A DNA stretch of 64,000 nt from Crossiella sp. CA-258035. Lineage in GTDB: Bacteria > Actinomycetota > Actinomycetes > Mycobacteriales > Pseudonocardiaceae. Every line of letters starts with the position of its first letter. Position 1 is the first letter of the stretch. The stretch is from the NCBI RefSeq assembly GCF_030064675.1, contig NZ_CP116413.1:9019501-9083500 (forward strand), in the 5' to 3' direction. The notes under the pieces are model-generated. The model saw nothing but the letters and a program-made list of their open reading frames with translations, was not told the origin of the DNA and ran no database searches. The translations under genes were made by a program, and so were the position numbers. Positions 1-9,833 of the stretch are shown piece after piece.

Positions 1-948
1 GGCAAGCTGCCGGACGGCACGGTGATCACGCCCAAGTACATCGGCGACCGGCGGCTGGTGGAGGTCGCGGTGGGCACCCTGGTCACCGACCGGGCGCTGC
101 TGCTGCTCGGCGTGCCGGGCACGGCGAAGTCCTGGCTGTCCGAGCACCTGGCGGCCGCGGTCAGCGGCGACTCCACGCTCGTCGTGCAGGGCACCGCGGG
201 CACCAGCGAGGACTCGATCCGCTACGGCTGGAACTACGCCCGGCTGATCGCCGAGGGGCCGAGCGAGGCCGCGCTGGTGCCCTCGCCGGTGCTGCGCGCG
301 ATGCGCACCGGGGCGGTGGCCAGGATCGAGGAGCTGACCAGGATGCCCTCGGAGGTGCAGGACTCGCTGATCACCGTGCTCAGCGAGAAGGCGCTGCCGG
401 TGCCAGAGCTGAACCAGCAGGTGCAGGCGATCGCCGGGTTCACCGTGATCGCCACCGCGAACGACCGGGACCGCGGCGTGAACCAGATGTCGGCCGCGCT
501 GGCCAGGCGGTTCAACACGGTGGTGCTGCCGCCGCCGGCCACCGAGGACGCCGAGGTGGAGATCGTCGCGCAGCGCTCGGCGCAGCTGGGCCGGGCGTTG
601 CAGCTGCCCGCCGAGCCGCCCTCGCTGGCCGAGGTGCGCCGGGTGGTGCGGATCTTCCGCGAGCTGCGCAACGGGGGCACCTCCGACGGGCGCACCCAGC
701 TGAAGAAGCCCAGCGGCAGCCTGTCCACCGCCGAGGCGATCTCGGTGGTGACCAGCGGGATGGCGCTGGCCGCGCACTTCGGCGACGGGGTGGTCGGCGC
801 GGACGAGCTGGCCGCCGGGCTGCTCGGCGCGGTGGTCAAGGACCGGGTGTCGGACGCGGCGGCCTGGCAGGAGTACCTGGAGGCCGTGGTCAGGGAACGC
901 GCCGAGTGGCGGGACCTCTACCGGGCCTGCCGGGAGCTCGGCGTCTGA
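1..948 (+). CDS. MoxR-type AAA+ ATPase (5' end outside window)
   Basis: This is the ATPase of a MoxR/VWA module. MoxR proteins are AAA+ chaperone-like ATPases that act with VWA-domain partners on protein complexes. The frame is open from the first base, and a GTG at 22 is only an internal candidate start, so the gene is taken as truncated. Counting from that GTG, Walker A is GVPGTAKS (residues 30-37), a Walker B-like strand ends in IEEL, and ATAND is the sensor 1 motif. The acidic pair in Walker B is EE rather than the usual DE. Its stop overlaps the next start by one base (TGATG), so it is translationally coupled to the DUF5682 gene. The family is clear; the substrate is unknown. Confidence 0.85.
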   Translation, partial: GKLPDGTVITPKYIGDRRLVEVAVGTLVTDRALLLLGVPGTAKSWLSEHLAAAVSGDSTLVVQGTAGTSEDSIRYGWNYARLIAEGPSEAALVPSPVLRAMRTGAVARIEELTRMPSEVQDSLITVLSEKALPVPELNQQVQAIAGFTVIATANDRDRGVNQMSAALARRFNTVVLPPPATEDAEVEIVAQRSAQLGRALQLPAEPPSLAEVRRVVRIFRELRNGGTSDGRTQLKKPSGSLSTAEAISVVTSGMALAAHFGDGVVGADELAAGLLGAVVKDRVSDAAAWQEYLEAVVRERAEWRDLYRACRELGV

Positions 949-3176
949 TGGCCCGGACCCAGCCCCTGCCGGCCCGGGTCACCCTGCTCGGCATCCGGCA
1001 CCACGGCCCCGGCTCGGCGCGGATGGTGCGCGCCGCACTGGCGGCGTTGTCGCCCGAGGTGATCCTCATCGAGGGGCCGCCGGAGGGGGACGCGCTGCTG
1101 GCGCACGTGCCGGAGCTGACCCCGCCGGTGGCGCTGCTGCTGCACGAGGAGGCCGATCCGGCCAGCGCCTCGTTCTGGCCGTTCGCCCGCTTCTCCCCGG
1201 AGTGGCAGGCGCTGAGCTGGGGCGCCGAGCACGGCGCGTCGACCCGGTTCTTCGACCTGCCCGCGGCGATGTCCCTGGCCAGGGCGGCAAACCCGCCGGC
1301 GGAGCGGAAGGTCGCGGTCGACCCGCTGGCGGTGCTGGCCGAGGCGGCCGGGTTCGACGACCCGGAACGCTGGTGGGAGGACGTGGTCGAGCACTCCTCG
1401 GCCGACCCGCTCGGCCTGGCCGCCGCGGTGGCCGAGGCGATGGGCGCACTGCGCGAGGAGTTCGCCGACACCGTGGACGAGCACACGCTGCGGCGTGAGG
1501 CGGCCATGCGGCAGAACCTGCGGAAGGCGCTGAAGGACACCGAAGGGCCGGTCGCGGTGGTCTGCGGGGCGTGGCACGTGCCCGCGCTGCAACAGCTTCC
1601 GGCCGCGACCGCGGACGCGGCGCTGCTGCGCGGGCAGCCGAGGCTGAAGGTCTCCGGCAGCTGGGTGCCGTGGAGCCACGGGCGGCTGGCGGCCACCTCC
1701 GGCTACGGCGCGGGGGTGGACTCGCCGGGCTGGTACGCGCACCTGTGGGAGCGGGCCGAGGCGGGCGATGTGGTGCCGCGCTGGCTGGCGCGCACCGCGC
1801 AGGTGTTGCGGGAACAGGGACTGCCCGCCTCCACGGCCAGTGCGGTGGAGGCGGTGCGGCTGGCCGAGACGCTGGCCGCGCTGCGCGGGCGGCCCTCGCC
1901 GGGGCTGGCCGAGGTCACCGAGGCGACCCTGGCGGTGCTCTGCGGCGGGGACGACGTGGGGCTGAAGCTGGTGCGGGAGCGGCTGGTCGTCGGCGAGGAG
2001 CTGGGCGCGGTCGGGGAGAAGGTGCCGCGCTCGCCGCTGGCCGCGGACCTGGCCCGGTTGCAGCGGCGGCTGCGGCTGGCCCCGGAGGCCGCCGAGCGGA
2101 ACCTGCGGCTGGACCTGCGCAAGGACATCGACCGGGAGCGCTCGAAGCTGTTGCGGCGGTTGCGGGTGCTGGAGGTGCCGTGGGGCGAGCCGGAGGAGAC
2201 CGGCGGGCTGGGCACCTTCACCGAGGGCTGGACGCTGCGCTGGGACCCGGGCCTGGCGGTGGCGCTGGCCGCGGCCGCCCGGCACGGCACGACGGTCGAG
2301 TCGGCGGCGAGCCAGGTGCTGGTCACCGGCTCGGCGGAGCTGCCGACGGTGGCCGAGGCGGCCCAGCTGCTGGACACCGCGGTCGGCGCCGAGCTGCCGG
2401 CGGCGGTGCTGGCCGGGCGGGCCGCGCTGGACCGGTGCGCGGCCGCGGCCACCGACGCGATCGAGCTGCTCACCGCGCTGCCCGCGCTGGCCCGCACGGT
2501 CCGCTACGGCTCGGTCCGCGGCACCGACCCGGAGCTGTTGCGCACCGCGCTGCACGGGCTGCTCGCCCGCGGCGCGGTCGGGTTGCCGATGGCCTGCCTG
2601 AACATCGACGACGAGACCGCGGCCCACACACTGTCCACTGTGGACGGAGCACATGAGGCGGTGCGGCTGGCCGCCGACGAGGAGCACGCCGCGACCTGGT
2701 GGGAGGCGCTGCGGCGGCTGGTCGAGCTGGGCGCGCGGGACGCGGCCAAGTCCGGGCACGGGCTGCCCACCGGACGGGCCTGCCGGCTGCTGTGGGAGTC
2801 CGGGCGGCTGGACACCGAGGCGGTGGCCGCCCGGCTGCACCGCGCGGTCTCGCCGGGCGGGGCCGCGGCGGCGGCCGCGGCGTTCGTGGCCGGGTTCCTG
2901 CACGGCTCGGCCGCGCTGCTGGCCGCGGACACCCGGCTGCTCGGCCTGGTGGACGGCTGGCTCTCCGGCCTGTCCGGCGAGGCGTTCGAGGACGCGCTGC
3001 CGCTGCTGCGGCGCGCGGTGGGCACCTTCAGCGGCCCGGAACGCCGCACCCTGGCCGAGCGGATCGCCGCGGGCGCGGGCCGGAGCGCGGCCGTGGACAC
3101 CGACTGGGACGCCGGGCGGGCCGACCGGCTCACCGGCTACGTGCGCGAGCTGTACCGAAGGGCGGGCACCCGATGA
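948..3176 (+). CDS. DUF5682 family protein of the MoxR/VWA module
   Basis: This 742-residue protein of unknown biochemical function matches the DUF5682 family, which typically sits between a MoxR ATPase and a VWA protein. It opens with LLGIRHHGPGSARMV, a conserved N-terminal motif, and continues as a long alanine- and leucine-rich, probably all-helical repeat-like body with no membrane segment or signal peptide. The start ATG overlaps the previous stop. An upstream in-frame start at 906 lies inside the ATPase gene and is rejected. The 3' end overlaps the VWA gene by ATGA. I infer that it is the adaptor or target-recognition subunit of the module. Confidence 0.75.
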   Translation: MARTQPLPARVTLLGIRHHGPGSARMVRAALAALSPEVILIEGPPEGDALLAHVPELTPPVALLLHEEADPASASFWPFARFSPEWQALSWGAEHGASTRFFDLPAAMSLARAANPPAERKVAVDPLAVLAEAAGFDDPERWWEDVVEHSSADPLGLAAAVAEAMGALREEFADTVDEHTLRREAAMRQNLRKALKDTEGPVAVVCGAWHVPALQQLPAATADAALLRGQPRLKVSGSWVPWSHGRLAATSGYGAGVDSPGWYAHLWERAEAGDVVPRWLARTAQVLREQGLPASTASAVEAVRLAETLAALRGRPSPGLAEVTEATLAVLCGGDDVGLKLVRERLVVGEELGAVGEKVPRSPLAADLARLQRRLRLAPEAAERNLRLDLRKDIDRERSKLLRRLRVLEVPWGEPEETGGLGTFTEGWTLRWDPGLAVALAAAARHGTTVESAASQVLVTGSAELPTVAEAAQLLDTAVGAELPAAVLAGRAALDRCAAAATDAIELLTALPALARTVRYGSVRGTDPELLRTALHGLLARGAVGLPMACLNIDDETAAHTLSTVDGAHEAVRLAADEEHAATWWEALRRLVELGARDAAKSGHGLPTGRACRLLWESGRLDTEAVAARLHRAVSPGGAAAAAAAFVAGFLHGSAALLAADTRLLGLVDGWLSGLSGEAFEDALPLLRRAVGTFSGPERRTLAERIAAGAGRSAAVDTDWDAGRADRLTGYVRELYRRAGTR

Positions 3177-4345
3177 GCGAGGCGGAACGGCTGCGCCGCT
3201 GGCGGCTGCTGCTCGGCCCGGCGGCCAACGAGCTGGGCGACCTGGACGCCGACGACCGGCGGCGGGACGCGGCGCTGACCGCGCTCTACGGCGGTGGCGG
3301 GCAGACCATGCCGGGGGAGGGCGAGGGCAAGCGCAGCGGTGGGCTCAGCTCCAGCGCGCCGGTGCTGCACCGCTGGCTGGGCGATGTGCGCACCTACTTC
3401 CCGGCCTCGGTGGTGCAGGTGATGCAGCGGGACGCGGTGGAGCGGCTGGGCCTGACCAAGCTGCTGCTGGAACCGGAGCTGCTGTCCACTGTGGAGCCGG
3501 ACGTCCGGCTGGTCGGCACCCTGGTGTCGCTGTCCAGGGCGATTCCCGCGCGTACCAAGGAGACCGCGCGGCTGGTGGTGCGCAAGGTGGTCGAGGAGAT
3601 CGAGAAGAAGCTGGCCGAGAAGCTGATCGCCGCGGTCACCGGCGCGGTGGACCGGGCCAGGCGCACCCGCAGGCCGCGACTGTCCGATGTGGACTGGGAC
3701 GCGACCATCAAGGCCAACCTGCGCCACTACCAGCCCGCGCAGCGCACCGTGGTGGTGGACCAGCTCATCGGCGCCCAGCGGCGCAGCCGCAGCTCCGCGC
3801 TCAAGGACGTGCTGCTGCTGGTGGACCAGTCCGGCTCGATGGCCGAGTCGGTGGTCTACGCCGCGGTCTTCGGCGCCACCCTGGCCTCGCTGCGCTCGGT
3901 GCACACCCGGCTGGTGGTCTTCGACACCGAGGTCGCCGACCTGACCGAGGAGCTGGACGACCCGGTGGACCTGCTGTTCTCCACCCAGCTCGGCGGCGGC
4001 ACCGACATCAACCGGGCGATGGCCTACGCCCAGCAGCACATCCGCCGCCCAGCCGACACGGTGCTGGTGCTGATCAGCGACCTGTACGAGGGCGGCGTGG
4101 CCGGTGAGCTGCAACGCCGGGTCCGCGACCTGGTGGCCAGCGGGGTCACCGTGGTGGTGCTGCTGGCCCTGTCCGACAGCGGCAAACCGGCCTACGACCA
4201 CGAGCTGGCCGCCCAGCTCTCCGCCCTCGGCGCGCCCGCCTTCGCCTGCACCCCTGACCTGTTCCCGGACCTGCTGGCCACCGCGCTGCGCAAGGAGGAC
4301 GTGGCGGCCTGGGCCGAGGCCGAGGGCATCCAGGTCGGCGCTTAG
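3173..4345 (+). CDS. VWA domain protein (MoxR partner)
   Basis: This 390-residue protein has a charged N-terminal half and a C-terminal von Willebrand factor A domain. The MIDAS motif DQSGS lies at residues 218-222, followed by the GGGTDIN loop that supplies the conserved threonine, so metal-dependent ligand binding should be intact. There is no signal peptide, so it should be cytoplasmic. It is coupled by an ATGA overlap to the DUF5682 gene and is the last gene of the module. Its stop overlaps the 3' end of the convergent membrane-protein gene by four bases. MoxR/VWA pairs are known to act in assembly of metalloenzymes and in stress or conflict functions; which applies here cannot be read from the sequence. 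Confidence 0.85.
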   Translation: MSEAERLRRWRLLLGPAANELGDLDADDRRRDAALTALYGGGGQTMPGEGEGKRSGGLSSSAPVLHRWLGDVRTYFPASVVQVMQRDAVERLGLTKLLLEPELLSTVEPDVRLVGTLVSLSRAIPARTKETARLVVRKVVEEIEKKLAEKLIAAVTGAVDRARRTRRPRLSDVDWDATIKANLRHYQPAQRTVVVDQLIGAQRRSRSSALKDVLLLVDQSGSMAESVVYAAVFGATLASLRSVHTRLVVFDTEVADLTEELDDPVDLLFSTQLGGGTDINRAMAYAQQHIRRPADTVLVLISDLYEGGVAGELQRRVRDLVASGVTVVVLLALSDSGKPAYDHELAAQLSALGAPAFACTPDLFPDLLATALRKEDVAAWAEAEGIQVGA

Positions 4346-5484
4346 AGCTGGGTCATGCCGGGGTTGAAGGTGGCCAGGCCGAGGATGGGGTAGCCGGGGT
4401 AGCCGACCGCGAACACCTTGCCGGGCACCGGATCACCGGCCACCCAGAGTCCGCCCATGGCCTGGATGTTGCCGACCAGGTCCAGACCGGCGTCCGGCAG
4501 CTGGATCGGCAGGTCCACGCCACTGGCCAGCCGGATCACGCCGTGCGCGTTGCCGCCCAGCGGTCCGAGCTGAGCCGGGACCAGGGTGATGCCCACCGGC
4601 TGCCACGGCCCGGCATGCAGCAGTTCGGGCAGTCTGGTCCAGGGCCGGAACCGGCGGCGGGCCTTCAGGTGGCGGCGCAGGCACAGCGGGACGGCGATGG
4701 CCACCATGAGCACGCTGGCCACGACGCTGCCCGTGCTGATGCCCTGCACCAGCAGGAAACCCAGCATGACCAGCACCACCAGGACGAAGGCGGCCACGTC
4801 CGGCCAGATCCGATAGTTGATCGCCCGCGCCAGCACGCCGGCCCAGGCCACGCTGACCGGGTCGGCCGCCGCGGTGCCGTCCGCCTGCTCGGGCTCCGGC
4901 GTCACCGGTGCGCCGGTCTCGGTGGTCACCTTGCCGAACAGGGGCGTGCCGGGACCCTCGATCCGGGCCAGCACCAGTCCGGCCTCGTCCGGGCCGACCA
5001 GCCACAACCGGCCGGTGTGCCGGACCACCAGGTGCGCCACCCGGCCGCCCATCTCCTGGACGCGCAGCCGCCTGCCCTCGGCCTCGACCACGAAGTGCCT
5101 GCCGTCCAGGCCGAGCACCTCGGCGTGCACCTGACGCCAGGCCTGCGCGGTCATCAGCTCCTTGGCCGCGCGGTTCTGCGGGACGAGCCAGATCACCAGC
5201 ACCACCTGCAGCACCAGCAGCAGCGCGGCCCCGCCCAGCGCGGCCACCCAGGCCACCGGGGTGATCCCGAGCAGGTACAGCACCCCACCGAGCGCGGCGC
5301 ACAGGGCGATCCCGCCCAGCGGGGCGCGCACCAGCGTCTGCTGGTAGTCGCGGATGCCCACGGCCAGGGCGTCCTCGATGGCGGGCCGGTCGGTCACCGG
5401 TTGGGCGACGATGGCGGACGAGGCGGGTTGCACCTGGCCAGGATAGAGAGGTCCCTCGGTCGGCTGACTTTCCTCCGACGGCAA
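4342..5484 (-). CDS. Hypothetical four-TM membrane protein
   Basis: I do not recognise this family. The product of up to 380 residues has a short N-terminal segment, a hydrophobic hairpin (about residues 60-105), a soluble segment of about 110 residues, a second hydrophobic hairpin (about residues 225-270) and a C-terminal soluble domain. The farthest start is a TTG at 5484, which leaves only 34 bp to the divergent gene and overlaps the region needed for its iron box and promoter. A later GTG, such as the one at 5433, is therefore possible. The gene converges on the VWA gene, overlapping by four bases. Confidence 0.65.
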   Translation of the reverse strand: MPSEESQPTEGPLYPGQVQPASSAIVAQPVTDRPAIEDALAVGIRDYQQTLVRAPLGGIALCAALGGVLYLLGITPVAWVAALGGAALLLVLQVVLVIWLVPQNRAAKELMTAQAWRQVHAEVLGLDGRHFVVEAEGRRLRVQEMGGRVAHLVVRHTGRLWLVGPDEAGLVLARIEGPGTPLFGKVTTETGAPVTPEPEQADGTAAADPVSVAWAGVLARAINYRIWPDVAAFVLVVLVMLGFLLVQGISTGSVVASVLMVAIAVPLCLRRHLKARRRFRPWTRLPELLHAGPWQPVGITLVPAQLGPLGGNAHGVIRLASGVDLPIQLPDAGLDLVGNIQAMGGLWVAGDPVPGKVFAVGYPGYPILGLATFNPGMTQL

Positions 5485-5485
5485 C

Positions 5486-5504
5486 TCAAGTTAGCCTTGC
5501 CTAA
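5486..5504 (+). promoter_or_regulatory. IdeR/DtxR-type iron box
   Basis: On the minus strand this site reads TTAGGCAAGGCTAACTTGA. It matches 15 of 19 positions of the IdeR/DtxR consensus TTAGGTTAGGCTAACCTAA, including the TTAGG and GGCTAAC blocks. It ends three bases before the Shine-Dalgarno sequence (GGAGGTGA, 5508-5515) of the DUF2470 gene and lies in the only gap between two divergent genes. Iron-loaded regulator bound here would be expected to repress that gene. Confidence 0.7.
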
Positions 5505-5518
5505 GTTGGAGGTGATCC

Positions 5519-6298
5519 GTGGAGACCAAGAGTCGTCGCCCGCCGATGCCGGGAGCCGCAGAGCGGGCCCGGACCATGGGTGTCCGGGGCGGCAAGGCGG
5601 TGCTGATGCCTGCCGTCGACGGCGACACGCCCCGGGTGGAACCGCTGCTGCACCACGTGCACGCGGACGGGTCGGCCTCGCTGCTGCTGGACGAGGACCA
5701 CGAGCTGGTCGGTCTGGCCTGGCAGGCGCCGCACGGTGAGCTGACCGCGATGGTCGAGCTGACCGACCCGGCGCCGGTGCGCCTGCGCGAGCCGGTGCGC
5801 GGACTGCTGTGGATCACCGGCTTCCTGCAGGCCCTGGACGAGCGCGGGGCCAGGGCCGAGGCGCTCTCGGTGGCCGCCACCCGGCCGGACCCCCGGCTGC
5901 TGGACGTCGGCCACGGCGCGACCATGCTGCGCCTGGTGCCCGCCTCGCTGGTGCTGGCCGACGCCGAGGGCACCTGCTCGCTCACCCCGCAGGAGTTCGC
6001 CGCGGCCACGCCGGACCCGTTCTGCCTGATGGAGGACGACTGGCTGCGGCACCTGGAGCTCTCCCACCGCGACGTGGTGGACCTGCTCGCCCGGCACATC
6101 CCGGAACAACTGCGCGGCGGCCACGTCCGGCCGCTGGGCCTGGACCGGCTCGGGCTGCGGCTGCGGGTGGAGGCCGCCGACGGGGACCACGACGTGCGAC
6201 TGGCCTTCTCCAAGTCGGTGACCACTCCGCACGAGCTGTCCCTTGAGCTGCGGCGCTTGGTCGGCTGCCCGTTCATGGCCAGCTTGCACAGCGACTGA
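5519..6298 (+). CDS. DUF2470 domain protein, HugZ-like split-barrel
   Basis: This 259-residue protein combines an N-terminal flavin-type split-barrel region with a C-terminal DUF2470 domain, the arrangement of HugZ-like heme-utilisation proteins and related FMN-binding proteins. The C-terminal part runs from about residue 170 (MEDDWLRHLELSHRDVVDLL) through a DxLGLRLR strand to a SxELxLELRRLVGCP ending typical of DUF2470. The GTG start follows GGAGGTGA with good spacing. The overlapping iron box supports a role in iron or heme metabolism. Whether it degrades heme is inference. Confidence 0.75.
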   Translation: METKSRRPPMPGAAERARTMGVRGGKAVLMPAVDGDTPRVEPLLHHVHADGSASLLLDEDHELVGLAWQAPHGELTAMVELTDPAPVRLREPVRGLLWITGFLQALDERGARAEALSVAATRPDPRLLDVGHGATMLRLVPASLVLADAEGTCSLTPQEFAAATPDPFCLMEDDWLRHLELSHRDVVDLLARHIPEQLRGGHVRPLGLDRLGLRLRVEAADGDHDVRLAFSKSVTTPHELSLELRRLVGCPFMASLHSD

Positions 6299-6301
6299 CA
6301 A

Positions 6302-6339
6302 CACGAAGCCCGGCTCCTGCCGGGAAGCCGGGCTTCGTG
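6302..6339. terminator. Bidirectional intrinsic terminator
   Basis: The arms CACGAAGCCCGGCT and AGCCGGGCTTCGTG are perfectly complementary over 14 bp around a 10-nt loop. The hairpin lies between convergent genes, three bases after the DUF2470 stop, and can serve both strands. A GGTTTCGG run follows on the plus strand. Confidence 0.8.
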
Positions 6340-6379
6340 GTTTCGGCCTGGGAGGGGGCCACGTCCTCCCGGCCGGGGT

Positions 6380-7591
<1,212 letters not shown>

Positions 7592-7604
7592 GGGCGGTTC
7601 TCCC

Positions 7605-8153
7605 TCACGCCTTGGGGATGCTGAACAGGTTCGAAAGGCCCGCGGCGAAACCGAGGTCGCCCTTGACCTTGATCTTTCCGGTCATGAACATCACCGGGGC
7701 GGAGCCGTTGCCGGAGGCGAGCTTGAGGAACTCGGCCGGCGAGAGGGTCACGGTCACCCTGGGCTCGGCCTTGTTCTCCTTGTTCACCGAGCAGGCGCCG
7801 TCGGCGATGACCGTCTCGTAGCGCTCGTAGTCCTCGCCGCTGGCGATCCGCCAGTGCACGACCGCCCTGGCCGAACCGGCCTTCTCCGCCTTGAAGTGCA
7901 CTTCCATCCGGCGGAAGACCTCGTCCAGCACCCGCACCCGCAGCTCGGGGCGGGCCATCACGGCCTCGATCTGGTCCTTGGAGGCCCGGGAGATGAGGCG
8001 GGCGAAGGAGTGCGGGTCGATCGAGCTGAGGTCGACGGCCTCGCCACTGCCGGCCACTTCGGAGGCGGCGGAGAGGAGCGAGACGAACTCCTCCTTGCTG
8101 ATCTTCTTGGGATCAACCGTGCTCAGGGCAGCGATCGGATCGCTGTTCGTCAT
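7605..8153 (-). CDS. SCP2 sterol-binding domain protein
   Basis: This 182-residue protein has an N-terminal helical region followed by an SCP2-like fold (about residues 60-180), including HWRIASGEDYERYETVIADGA and the C-terminal FMTGKIKVKGD motif characteristic of SCP2 domains. SCP2 proteins bind lipids or acyl-CoAs in a hydrophobic tunnel. It is the first gene of the acyl-CoA dehydrogenase operon and starts 94 bp from the divergent TetR gene, so it likely supplies or senses the lipid substrate of the dehydrogenase. Confidence 0.85.
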   Translation of the reverse strand: MTNSDPIAALSTVDPKKISKEEFVSLLSAASEVAGSGEAVDLSSIDPHSFARLISRASKDQIEAVMARPELRVRVLDEVFRRMEVHFKAEKAGSARAVVHWRIASGEDYERYETVIADGACSVNKENKAEPRVTVTLSPAEFLKLASGNGSAPVMFMTGKIKVKGDLGFAAGLSNLFSIPKA

Positions 8154-8168
8154 GGAAACCTCCCGCTT

Positions 8169-8202
8169 ACCTACTGAGCAGTAACTCTACTTTCGAGTAG
8201 GT
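8169..8202. promoter_or_regulatory. Likely TetR operator (nested palindromes)
   Basis: Two adjacent inverted repeats fill the divergent promoter. One is TACTG-ag-CAGTA at 8172-8183 and the other CTACT-ttcg-AGTAG at 8187-8200. Together they form a larger repeat with outer arms ACCTACT (8169-8175) and AGTAGGT (8196-8202). The position between the SCP2 operon and the TetR gene fits an operator that controls both directions. Confidence 0.6.
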
Positions 8203-8246
8203 TCGCTGACAAGAGTACCCTTCCTGCTACGTCAATGGGGGTGCCA

Positions 8247-8933
8247 ATGACCGACAACCGGGCTGAGTCCAACGGTGACCGTCCCGCGCGCGCGAAAAGA
8301 CTGCCCAGGGCAGTCCGGGAACGCCAGATCCTGGACGCCGCGGTCGCGGTGTTCTCCCAGCGCGGGTACCACGCCGCGTCCATGGACGAGATCTCCGAGG
8401 TGGCCGGGATCTCCAAGCCGATGATCTACGCCTACCTCGGCGCCAAGGAGGAGCTGTTCGCCGCCTGCATCCAGCGGGAGGCGACCAGGCTGGTGGAGGC
8501 CATCGCGGGCGTGGTGGACGAGAGCCTGCCGCCGCGCGAGCAGCTGTGGCGCGGCATCCAGGGCTTCTTCGCCTTCGTCGAGGCGAACCGGGACTCCTGG
8601 CGGGTGCTGCACCGGCAGGCCGGCACCCAGGGCGAGCCGTTCGCCGCCGAGCTGACCGCGGGCCGCAAGCGGGCCATCTCGGTGATCGGGCTGCTGCTGG
8701 AGCACGCGGCGCAGGCCCAGGGCGTTGGCTCCTTCGCCGAGGGCCAGACCGAGCCGCTGGCCGCCGGGCTGGTCGGCGCGGGCGAGTCGCTGGCCGACTG
8801 GTGGCTGGACCACCCGGAGGAGACCCCCAAGGCGATGTCCGCGCGGCTGATGAACCTGGTCTGGCTGGGCTTCGGCAACCTGGTGCAGGGCAACAGCTGG
8901 CGGCCCTCCCAGGTCGACGGCGTCAGCGCCTGA
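8247..8933 (+). CDS. TetR family transcriptional regulator
   Basis: This protein of about 228 residues has an N-terminal TetR HTH (RQILDAAVAVFSQRGYHAASMDEISEVAGISKPMIYAYLGAKEELF in outline, about residues 25-70) and a C-terminal ligand-binding domain. It most likely represses the divergent SCP2/acyl-CoA dehydrogenase operon and itself, through the palindromes in the intergenic region. The ATG at 8247 is preceded by GGGGGTG, whereas the in-frame ATG at 8235 lacks an SD, so the later start is preferred. The 3' end overlaps the convergent ROK gene by 11 bp. An acyl-CoA or sterol ligand is likely but inferred. Confidence 0.88.
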   Translation: MTDNRAESNGDRPARAKRLPRAVRERQILDAAVAVFSQRGYHAASMDEISEVAGISKPMIYAYLGAKEELFAACIQREATRLVEAIAGVVDESLPPREQLWRGIQGFFAFVEANRDSWRVLHRQAGTQGEPFAAELTAGRKRAISVIGLLLEHAAQAQGVGSFAEGQTEPLAAGLVGAGESLADWWLDHPEETPKAMSARLMNLVWLGFGNLVQGNSWRPSQVDGVSA

Positions 8934-9825
8934 GCAGCGCCGCCGCCCCCACCAGCCCGGCGTCCCCGCCCAGCTGAGCAGGCACCACCCGCAGCCCGGC
9001 CAGGAACGACAGGCCCGCGTGGGTGTCCAGGCAGCGCCGGATCGGGTCGAACAGCAGCGGTCCGACCGCGGCCACCCCGCCGCCGATGACCACCAGGTCC
9101 AGGTCGCACACGGCCGCCGCGGCCGCGATGGCCAGGCCGACCGCGTGCCCGCCGCGCTCGAAGGCGGCCAGCGCCAGCTCGTTCCCGGCGCGCGCGTCCG
9201 CGGCCAGCGCGACCGTGTCCGGCCCGGTCCAGCCCTGCTCGCGGGCCCAGCGGGACAGGTGCGGTCCGCCGGCCACGGTCTCCACGCAGCCGCGGCCGCC
9301 GCAGGTGCACGGGTGACCGTCCGGCTCGACCACCACGTGGCCGATGTGGCCCGCGTTGCCGGTGCGGCCGCCGAAGGGCCGCCCGCCGAGCACCAGGCCG
9401 CCGCCGACGCCGGTGGAGACCACCATGCCGAGCATGAAGTCCGCGCCCTGCCCCGCCCCGGCCCAGTGCTCGCCGAGCGCGGTGCAGGCCCCGTCCACGG
9501 CCAGCTCCACCGGCAGGCCGGGCAGCAACTCGGCGAGCCGGTCGCGCAGCGGGAAGTCCTGCCAGCCGTTGATGTTGATCGGGCTGACCGTGCCCCTGGT
9601 GGTGTCCACCGGACCGGCGCAGCCGACCCCGATCCCGCGTACCGCAGCGCCTTCCGGCCCGGACAGCGCGTCCTCGACCACCGCCCGGACCGCCGCCCAG
9701 GCCGCCTCGCGGTCGTGCGCGGGCGTGGGCCGTCGCGCGGTGCGCAGCAGTGCGCCGGAACCGTCCACCAGACCGGCGGCGATCTTGGTTCCGCCCACGT
9801 CGACGGCCAGCGCGAGGTCGGTCAT
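8923..9825 (-). CDS. ROK family sugar kinase
   Basis: This 300-residue protein has the ROK hallmarks: an N-terminal phosphate-binding DVGGTK (residues 7-12), the substrate loop NINGWQDFPL, and the zinc-binding CTCGGRGCVE motif. It lacks the N-terminal winged helix of ROK repressors, so it is a kinase, probably for glucose or a related hexose. The ATG at 9825 is preceded by GGAGAAGG. An earlier in-frame start at 9855 runs into the repeat-rich leader and is less likely. A hairpin separates it from the ABC transporter operon upstream. Confidence 0.88.
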   Translation of the reverse strand: MTDLALAVDVGGTKIAAGLVDGSGALLRTARRPTPAHDREAAWAAVRAVVEDALSGPEGAAVRGIGVGCAGPVDTTRGTVSPININGWQDFPLRDRLAELLPGLPVELAVDGACTALGEHWAGAGQGADFMLGMVVSTGVGGGLVLGGRPFGGRTGNAGHIGHVVVEPDGHPCTCGGRGCVETVAGGPHLSRWAREQGWTGPDTVALAADARAGNELALAAFERGGHAVGLAIAAAAAVCDLDLVVIGGGVAAVGPLLFDPIRRCLDTHAGLSFLAGLRVVPAQLGGDAGLVGAAALLRR

Positions 9826-9833
9826 GCCTTCTC

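Noticed and set aside
918-2903. Long minus-strand open frame (661 codons) opposite the DUF5682 gene
   Set aside because: Arginine/glycine/proline-rich shadow caused by high GC; it has no motifs and sits opposite a gene with coupled neighbours.
1-4345. Classic nitrogenase- or RuBisCO-type MoxR/VWA activation operon
   Set aside because: No target enzyme genes are visible and DUF5682 is not part of those operons.
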